NCBI GenBank assembly: GCA_900756875.1 | Contig: CAAELW010000223.1 | Span: 1-8,712, forward strand | Length of the DNA stretch: 8,712 nucleotides | Direction of reading: 5' to 3' | Source: Pasteurellaceae bacterium | GTDB lineage: Bacteria > Pseudomonadota > Gammaproteobacteria > Enterobacterales > Pasteurellaceae | Part shown: piece by piece, positions 4,765 to 8,712 of the stretch | Position numbering within the stretch: position 1 is the first letter of the stretch | Layout of the letters: every line of letters starts with the position of its first letter | Notes under the pieces: model-generated | What the model saw: the letters and a program-made list of their open reading frames with translations, nothing else | The model's database searches: none | What the model was told of the DNA's origin: nothing | Translations under genes and position numbers: made by a program

Positions 4765-6441
4765 ATGTTAACCCAACTTACCATCAATAATTTTGCAATT
4801 GTTCGTCAATTAGAGATTGAATTGGCGAAAGGAATGTCTGTGATCACAGGGGAAACCGGCGCAGGGAAATCTATTGCTATTGATGCGTTAGGATTATGTT
4901 TGGGACAGCGTATTGAAACCTCTATGGTTCGAGAAGGGCAGGAAAGAGCTGAAATTTGCGCGACATTTTTTATTGAACCAACTAACCCCGCTTATCAGTG
5001 GTTGCAAGAGCAAGAATTGCAAGATCCTGATAATCCCTCCGATTGTATTCTACGACGTGTTATTAATGCAGATGGACGTTCTAAAGCCTTTATCAATAGC
5101 ACTCCCGTATCGGCTTCCCAATTAAAAGAAATAGGACAATATCTTATTCATATTAATGGGCAGCATGCTTCACAATTATTATTGAAAAATGACTATCAGC
5201 TTCAATTGGTGGATACATTTGCACATCACAATGATTTACTCGCTCAAATGCGAGAAGATTATCGAGCGTGGAAAAATCTTCAAACACAAGTTAAAAATTT
5301 CCAACAAAAAGTTGCCGAAAATGAAGCGAAGAAACAGCTTTTACAATATCAGGTCGAAGAGTTGGATGAGTTTGCGCTTCGTCCAAATGAATATTTAGAA
5401 TTAGAAGAGGATCAACGTCGTCTATCAAATAGCGAACAGCTGACACAGTTATCACAATCAGCCTTACAGCTACTCAGTGAAAATGAGACCGTGAGTATCG
5501 ATTCTATGCTTTATCGTGCGACACAGTATATTGATGAATTAAGTGAGTTAGATCCTCGATATGTTTCCGTTCAAACAATGTTGAATGATGCACTTATCCA
5601 AGTGCAAGAGGCGACAAGTGAAGTGCAGCATCTTGCTTCTCACATTGAGCAAGATCCGATGTTATTACAAGAGATTGAGCAACGTTTAGGGCAAGCTTTA
5701 CAACTTGCACGTAAGCACAATGTGAAACCAGAAGAATTGGTGGATTGGCATCAAAAATTAAAAGCAGAATTGACCGCACTTTTAGATTTTTCAGAAAGTG
5801 AAGAACGTCTGATTCTAGAAGAAAAATCCGCCTTTGAGAAAATGCAACATACGGCAAAACAATTACATGAAAGCCGTTGCCAAGCTGCAGAGAAATTAGC
5901 ACAGCAGGTTACATATTCTATCAAAGGCCTTGCAATGGAAAATGCAGGGTTTTTCATTGAAGTGAATTCAGATTTAACTAAAGTTGCGTCAAATGGGGCA
6001 GATAATATCGTCTTTACTTTACGCAGTAATTTAGGACAACAGGCACAACCGCTAGCAAAAGTGGCATCAGGTGGTGAATTGTCTCGTATTTCATTAGCGA
6101 TTCAAGTCTTAACGTCCGATCAATCAGCAATTCCAACGTTAATCTTTGATGAGGTTGATGTTGGGATTAGTGGGAAAACAGCGAGCGTAGTGGGTAAATT
6201 ATTGCGCCAATTAGGTGATAAATGCCAAGTGCTTTGTGTGACTCATTTACCACAAGTGGCATGTCATGGACATCATCAATTTAATGTCGAGAAATTTACC
6301 GTTGATGATAAAACTGAAACCAAAATGACCGCACTTTCTCAAGAAGAACGCGTTCCCGCTCTGGCAAGATTACTCGGTGGCAGTGAAATTACGGATCTTG
6401 CCTTGGCAAATGCGCAAGAAATGTTGGATTTAGTGAAGTAA
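4765..6441 (+). CDS. recN: DNA double-strand break repair protein RecN
   Basis: SMC-like ATPase that acts early in recombinational repair of double-strand breaks, holding DNA ends or sister chromatids together with RecA. It has 558 residues (E. coli 553). The N-terminal ATPase half has Walker A GETGAGKS (29-36) and the INGQHASQ loop (130-137). A central antiparallel coiled coil spans roughly 160-380, rich in Gln, Glu and Leu. The C-terminal half has the ABC signature VASGGELSR (433-441), Walker B PTLIFDEVDVGISG (457-470) and CVTHLPQVA (491-499). The ATG at 4765 follows AAGGAG (4751-4756) by eight bases. The gene has an SOS promoter with one strong and one weaker LexA box, and lies just downstream of nadK. 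Two uptake sequences lie within it. No lesions were seen; all ATPase motifs are intact. Confidence 0.98.
   Translation: MLTQLTINNFAIVRQLEIELAKGMSVITGETGAGKSIAIDALGLCLGQRIETSMVREGQERAEICATFFIEPTNPAYQWLQEQELQDPDNPSDCILRRVINADGRSKAFINSTPVSASQLKEIGQYLIHINGQHASQLLLKNDYQLQLVDTFAHHNDLLAQMREDYRAWKNLQTQVKNFQQKVAENEAKKQLLQYQVEELDEFALRPNEYLELEEDQRRLSNSEQLTQLSQSALQLLSENETVSIDSMLYRATQYIDELSELDPRYVSVQTMLNDALIQVQEATSEVQHLASHIEQDPMLLQEIEQRLGQALQLARKHNVKPEELVDWHQKLKAELTALLDFSESEERLILEEKSAFEKMQHTAKQLHESRCQAAEKLAQQVTYSIKGLAMENAGFFIEVNSDLTKVASNGADNIVFTLRSNLGQQAQPLAKVASGGELSRISLAIQVLTSDQSAIPTLIFDEVDVGISGKTASVVGKLLRQLGDKCQVLCVTHLPQVACHGHHQFNVEKFTVDDKTETKMTALSQEERVPALARLLGGSEITDLALANAQEMLDLVK
5773..5781 (-). repeat. 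DNA uptake signal sequence
   Basis: Exact ACCGCACTT within recN, in frame as Thr-Ala-Leu (residues 337-339). The flank TGACCGCACTTTT fits the extended preference around the core. Confidence 0.92.
6328..6336 (-). repeat. DNA uptake signal sequence
   Basis: Exact ACCGCACTT within recN, again in frame as Thr-Ala-Leu (residues 522-524), in the same orientation as the copy 555 bases upstream. Confidence 0.92.
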
Positions 6442-6494
6442 AGTCAGGTAAATAAATGGGGGGGCACCCATTTAATGCTTTAATGAGCTGACTT
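6441..6494 (+). other. Nested inverted repeat downstream of recN
   Basis: The inner stem TAAATGGG (6453-6460) pairs with CCCATTTA (6467-6474) over a 6-base G-rich loop. It is enclosed by an outer pair AAGTCAG (6441-6447) and CTGACTT (6488-6494). It begins at the last base of the recN stop codon and may stop or stabilise recN mRNA. No T-run follows either stem, so it is not a canonical Rho-independent terminator. Confidence 0.5.
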
Positions 6495-6550
6495 CTGTCG
6501 TAAAGCTTAGATTCTTCTTGTTACATTTCAAAAATACTTGATAGGAATGC

Positions 6551-6578
6551 TTGCTTATTAGTCAAAAAAGCGTATTAT
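6551..6578 (+). promoter_or_regulatory. metK promoter
   Basis: TTGCTT (6551-6556) and TATTAT (6573-6578) are 16 bases apart, a reasonable sigma-70 pair. The predicted start, about 6585, falls within the met boxes that begin at the base after the -10. Confidence 0.7.
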
Positions 6579-6602
6579 AGACGTCTATACGTCAATACAT
6601 CC
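6579..6602. promoter_or_regulatory. MetJ operator: three tandem met boxes
   Basis: Three contiguous 8-base units are visible: AGACGTCT (perfect met box), ATACGTCA (6/8) and ATACATCC (5/8). MetJ with S-adenosylmethionine as corepressor binds tandem met boxes cooperatively, one dimer per box. Their place directly after the -10 of metK suggests feedback repression of MetK by its own product. Confidence 0.85.
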
Positions 6603-6617
6603 AAAAGAAGAGAACTT

Positions 6618-7772
6618 ATGTCTAGCTATTTATTTACTTCTGAATCAGTTTCAGAAGGACATCCAGATAAGATTGCCGATCAAATTTCTGATGCGGTACT
6701 TGATGAAATTTTAAAACAAGATCCTAAAGCACGAGTGGCTTGCGAAACCTATGTAAAAACAGGGATGGCGTTAGTCGGTGGTGAAATTACCACTTCTGCA
6801 TGGGTTGATATTGAAAACCTTACTCGCCAAGTGATTTGTGATATTGGCTATAAACACTCAGAAATGGGGTTTGATGGCAATTCTTGTGCGGTATTAAATG
6901 CGATTGGCAAACAGTCATCGGATATTAATCAAGGTGTGGATCGTGAGAATCCATTAGATCAAGGTGCGGGTGACCAAGGGATTATGTTTGGTTATGCGAC
7001 AAATGAAACGGAAGTCTTGATGCCAGCAGCGATTACTTATGCGCACCGTTTAATGGAAAAACAAGCGGAAGTGCGTAAAAGTGGCAAATTAGCGTGGTTA
7101 CGCCCTGATGCGAAAAGCCAAGTTACTTTAAAATACGAAGATAATAAAATTGTGGGTGTAGATGCCGTTGTTCTTTCTACACAACACAGTGAAGAAGTGT
7201 CACAAAAAGAAATTTATGAAGGCGTGATGGAAGAAATCATCAAGCCAATTTTGCCAAGTGAATGGTTATCTCAACAAACAAAATATTTCATTAACCCAAC
7301 CGGTCGTTTTGTAATTGGTGGTCCAATGGGCGACTGTGGTTTAACGGGTCGTAAAATCATTGTCGATACCTACGGTGGCGCGGCTCGTCATGGTGGTGGC
7401 GCATTCTCTGGTAAAGATCCATCAAAAGTAGACCGTTCAGCCGCTTATGCAGCACGTTATGTGGCCAAAAATATTGTTGCAGCAGGTCTTGCAGATCGTT
7501 GTGAAATTCAACTTTCTTATGCAATTGGCGTGGCTGAGCCAACCTCTATCATGGTGGAAACCTTTGGTACAGGAAAAGTATCAAACGAAGTATTAGTTAA
7601 GTTAGTGCGTGAATTCTTCGATTTACGTCCTTATGGGTTAATTAAAATGTTAAATTTAATTCAACCAATTTATCGCCAAACTGCTGCCTATGGACATTTT
7701 GGTCGTGAACAATTCCCATGGGAAAAAGTGGATCGCGCAGAAGAATTACGTGCAGCAGCCGGTTTAAAGTAA
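6618..7772 (+). CDS. metK: S-adenosylmethionine synthase (methionine adenosyltransferase)
   Basis: Cytoplasmic homotetrameric enzyme that joins methionine and ATP to give S-adenosylmethionine, with phosphate and diphosphate released. It has 384 residues, the same as E. coli MetK. Conserved motifs are GHPDK (14-18), which contributes to ATP and metal binding; [12 protein letters not shown] (116-127), the methionine adenosyltransferase signature; and the glycine-rich [19 protein letters not shown] (259-277). The C-terminus YGHFGRE..PWEK is also typical. The ATG at 6618 is preceded by a purine-rich AAGAAGAGAA ribosome site. The gene has its own promoter with three MetJ boxes and a strong terminator, so it forms a single-gene transcription unit between recN and sprT. 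Confidence 0.99.
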   Translation: MSSYLFTSESVSEGHPDKIADQISDAVLDEILKQDPKARVACETYVKTGMALVGGEITTSAWVDIENLTRQVICDIGYKHSEMGFDGNSCAVLNAIGKQSSDINQGVDRENPLDQGAGDQGIMFGYATNETEVLMPAAITYAHRLMEKQAEVRKSGKLAWLRPDAKSQVTLKYEDNKIVGVDAVVLSTQHSEEVSQKEIYEGVMEEIIKPILPSEWLSQQTKYFINPTGRFVIGGPMGDCGLTGRKIIVDTYGGAARHGGGAFSGKDPSKVDRSAAYAARYVAKNIVAAGLADRCEIQLSYAIGVAEPTSIMVETFGTGKVSNEVLVKLVREFFDLRPYGLIKMLNLIQPIYRQTAAYGHFGREQFPWEKVDRAEELRAAAGLK

Positions 7773-7792
7773 GTGAATGAAATGTGTATGAT

Positions 7793-7820
7793 AAAAACCG
7801 CTAAATTAGCGGTTTTTGTT
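7793..7820 (+). terminator. Rho-independent terminator of metK
   Basis: AAAAACCGCTAA (7793-7804) and TTAGCGGTTTTT (7806-7817) form an inverted repeat with a GC core ACCGCT/AGCGGT and a T-rich tail ending TTTTTGTT. It starts 20 bases after the metK stop and ends only eight bases before the sprT ATG. Confidence 0.93.
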
Positions 7821-7828
7821 TACTTAAC

Positions 7829-8344
7829 ATGATGATGTCATCTCAAACTCAGTTTCGGCATTTAAAAATGCAGGTACAGCGCAAACTTGCAGAAACATTA
7901 CAACTCGCTGAAAATCACTTTCAACAGAAATTTCCTGTTCCGACAATCAGTTATGACTTGCGAGGTGTAAAAGCTGGCGTTGCATACTTGCAGAAAAATG
8001 AGATTAAATTTAACCGCACTTTGCTACTCGAGAACTCAGATGAATTTATTCGTCAGGTGGTTCCACACGAATTAGCCCACCTTATTGTGTATCAAGTATT
8101 TGGGCGAGTGAAACCGCATGGACAGGAATGGCAAGCGGTGATGACGCAGTTATTCAATCTTCCGGCTGATACTTGCCATCAATTCGATGTGGAAAGTGTA
8201 CAGGGTAAAATGTTTGTTTATCAATGCGAATGTCAGACCCATTATTTAACGATTCGTCGGCATAATCGCATTCAACGCGATAAAATTGCCTATTTATGCC
8301 GAAAATGTCAGGGAAAATTAGTTTTTCATAGTGAAAATTCATAA
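7829..8344 (+). CDS. sprT: SprT family zinc metalloprotease-like protein
   Basis: SprT-domain protein, related to the eukaryotic DNA-protein crosslink protease Spartan; the function of bacterial SprT is poorly defined. It has 171 residues (E. coli about 165). The zinc protease motif HELAH is at 80-84, with the third ligand probably H97 in PHGQEW. A C-terminal zinc ribbon has C133 and C135 (YQCECQ) and C157 and C160 (CRKC), with the conserved [10 protein letters not shown] between (141-150). All expected ligands are present. Three consecutive ATG codons (7829, 7832, 7835) could each start the protein, and no ribosome site is visible before them, so the start is uncertain by two residues. The gene sits eight bases beyond the metK terminator, with no clear promoter; TATGAT at 7787-7792 is a weak -10 candidate. 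Confidence 0.93.
   Translation: MMMSSQTQFRHLKMQVQRKLAETLQLAENHFQQKFPVPTISYDLRGVKAGVAYLQKNEIKFNRTLLLENSDEFIRQVVPHELAHLIVYQVFGRVKPHGQEWQAVMTQLFNLPADTCHQFDVESVQGKMFVYQCECQTHYLTIRRHNRIQRDKIAYLCRKCQGKLVFHSENS
8013..8021 (-). repeat. DNA uptake signal sequence
   Basis: Exact ACCGCACTT within sprT, read in frame as part of Asn-Arg-Thr-Leu (residues 62-65). Confidence 0.9.
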
Positions 8345-8359
8345 GCAGTATGGTATATT
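8331..8359 (+). promoter_or_regulatory. Candidate promoter of the opacity-family gene
   Basis: An extended -10, TGGTATATT (TATATT at 8354-8359), has GTGAAA (8331-8336) at 17-base spacing as a 4/6 match to a -35. The -35 lies in the last codons of sprT. Transcription would start near 8366, about 29 bases before the ATG. Confidence 0.5.
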
Positions 8360-8394
8360 TCTAGTGTTTTCAATCAAATAACAGGGGTTATCCA

Positions 8395-8712
8395 ATGAAA
8401 AAATCATTATTAGCTATCGTTGTCGGGGCATTAGCAGTTGCTTCAACTGCAAATGCAGGTTTATATGCGGAAGGTGATCTTGGTCTTTCAAGAACTAAAT
8501 TAAGCAATGGTGGTTCAAGCAAAACTAAAATTGAGCCTCGTGTTGCAGTAGGCTACAAATTAGGTAATGTGCGTGTAGCAGGTGATTATACTCATCACGG
8601 TAACTTCCAAGGTACTAAAGTTCAAGGTTTAGGTGCGACAGTATTCTATGACTTCGATACCAACTCTCAAATTGAACCTTATGTTGGTGCTCGTCTTGCG
8701 GCAAACCGTTTC
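8395..8712 (+). CDS. Opacity-family outer-membrane beta-barrel protein (3' end outside window)
   Basis: The first 106 codons of an open frame that reaches the window edge without a stop. Residues 1-21 are a clear Sec signal peptide: MKKS, a hydrophobic stretch (LLAIVVGALAVA), and a cleavage site after STANA. The mature part starts GLYAEGDLGLSRTK and shows alternating strands ending in aromatic or glycine residues (IEPRVAVGYKLG, VRVAGDYTHHG, GLGATVFYDF, IEPYVGARLAANRF). This is the pattern of small eight-stranded outer-membrane barrels of the opacity/OmpA-like type. Haemophilus genomes carry a gene annotated as an opacity protein near metK and sprT, which fits. AGGGG (8383-8387) lies seven bases before the ATG. 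No simple-sequence repeat tract of the phase-variation kind is seen in the promoter or signal peptide. The exact function (porin, adhesin or other) is not known. Confidence 0.85.
   Translation, partial: MKKSLLAIVVGALAVASTANAGLYAEGDLGLSRTKLSNGGSSKTKIEPRVAVGYKLGNVRVAGDYTHHGNFQGTKVQGLGATVFYDFDTNSQIEPYVGARLAANRF

Noticed and set aside
5594..5957. Two overlapping minus-strand open frames within recN
   Set aside because: They oppose the coiled-coil part of recN and have no promoter, ribosome site or family features.
6458..6464. G7 tract as a phase-variable switch
   Set aside because: Seven bases is short for slippage-driven variation, and it is neither in a coding region nor between promoter elements.
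6442..6617. SAM riboswitch in front of metK
   Set aside because: The structured part lies upstream of the metK promoter, and the predicted leader is only about 33 bases. MetJ boxes explain the control. No known SAM riboswitch layout could be matched by eye.
1..8712. Mobile element, prophage, CRISPR, toxin-antitoxin or defence island
   Set aside because: No transposase, integrase, repeat array, terminal repeats or short paired accessory genes were seen. All genes are core families with similar base composition.
8395..8712. Phase variation of the opacity-family gene by simple repeats, as in Neisseria opa
   Set aside because: No CTCTT or other tandem repeat lies in the visible promoter or signal peptide; the rest of the gene is outside the window.

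Overview
The window looks like chromosomal core DNA from a member of the Pasteurellaceae, most likely the genus Haemophilus. The evidence is the AT-rich composition, the strongly Haemophilus-like proteins, and six complete Hin-type DNA uptake signal sequences (AAGTGCGGT or its complement ACCGCACTT), plus a seventh cut by the left edge. From memory, the gene order (nrdD, grpE, nadK, recN and metK together) does not match H. influenzae Rd, where metK lies far from recN. A relative such as H. parainfluenzae is therefore plausible, but this cannot be proved here.

Layout. The left part is on the minus strand: a uracil-DNA-glycosylase-superfamily gene (40-621), nrdD for the anaerobic ribonucleotide reductase (696-2822) and grpE (3091-3666), the last two each with an intrinsic terminator. 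At about 3.7 kb transcription diverges, and the right part is on the plus strand: nadK (3797-4687), recN (4765-6441), metK (6618-7772) with its terminator, sprT (7829-8344), and the first 106 codons of an opacity-family outer-membrane protein (from 8395) that runs off the right edge. No rRNA, tRNA, CRISPR array, insertion sequence or prophage gene was seen.

Regulation is the most informative part. The 268-base gap upstream of nrdD carries two NrdR boxes 32 bp apart around a proximal promoter. Further upstream it carries a perfect FNR box and a palindromic Fur box that overlaps the -10 of a second candidate promoter. recN has a LexA box between its -35 and -10 and a second, weaker one just downstream. 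metK has three contiguous MetJ boxes at its start point. grpE and nadK share a divergent promoter region whose TATA elements overlap on opposite strands, with an uptake sequence abutting one -35.

Functionally these are housekeeping and genome-maintenance genes: dNTP supply (NrdD), DNA repair (RecN, perhaps the glycosylase), protein folding (GrpE), and NADP and S-adenosylmethionine synthesis (NadK, MetK). I found no convincing sign of a new multi-gene system. The points worth a second look are regulatory: the three-regulator nrdD leader, the nested inverted repeat between recN and metK, the sprT start without a visible ribosome binding site, and several start codons that should be moved.
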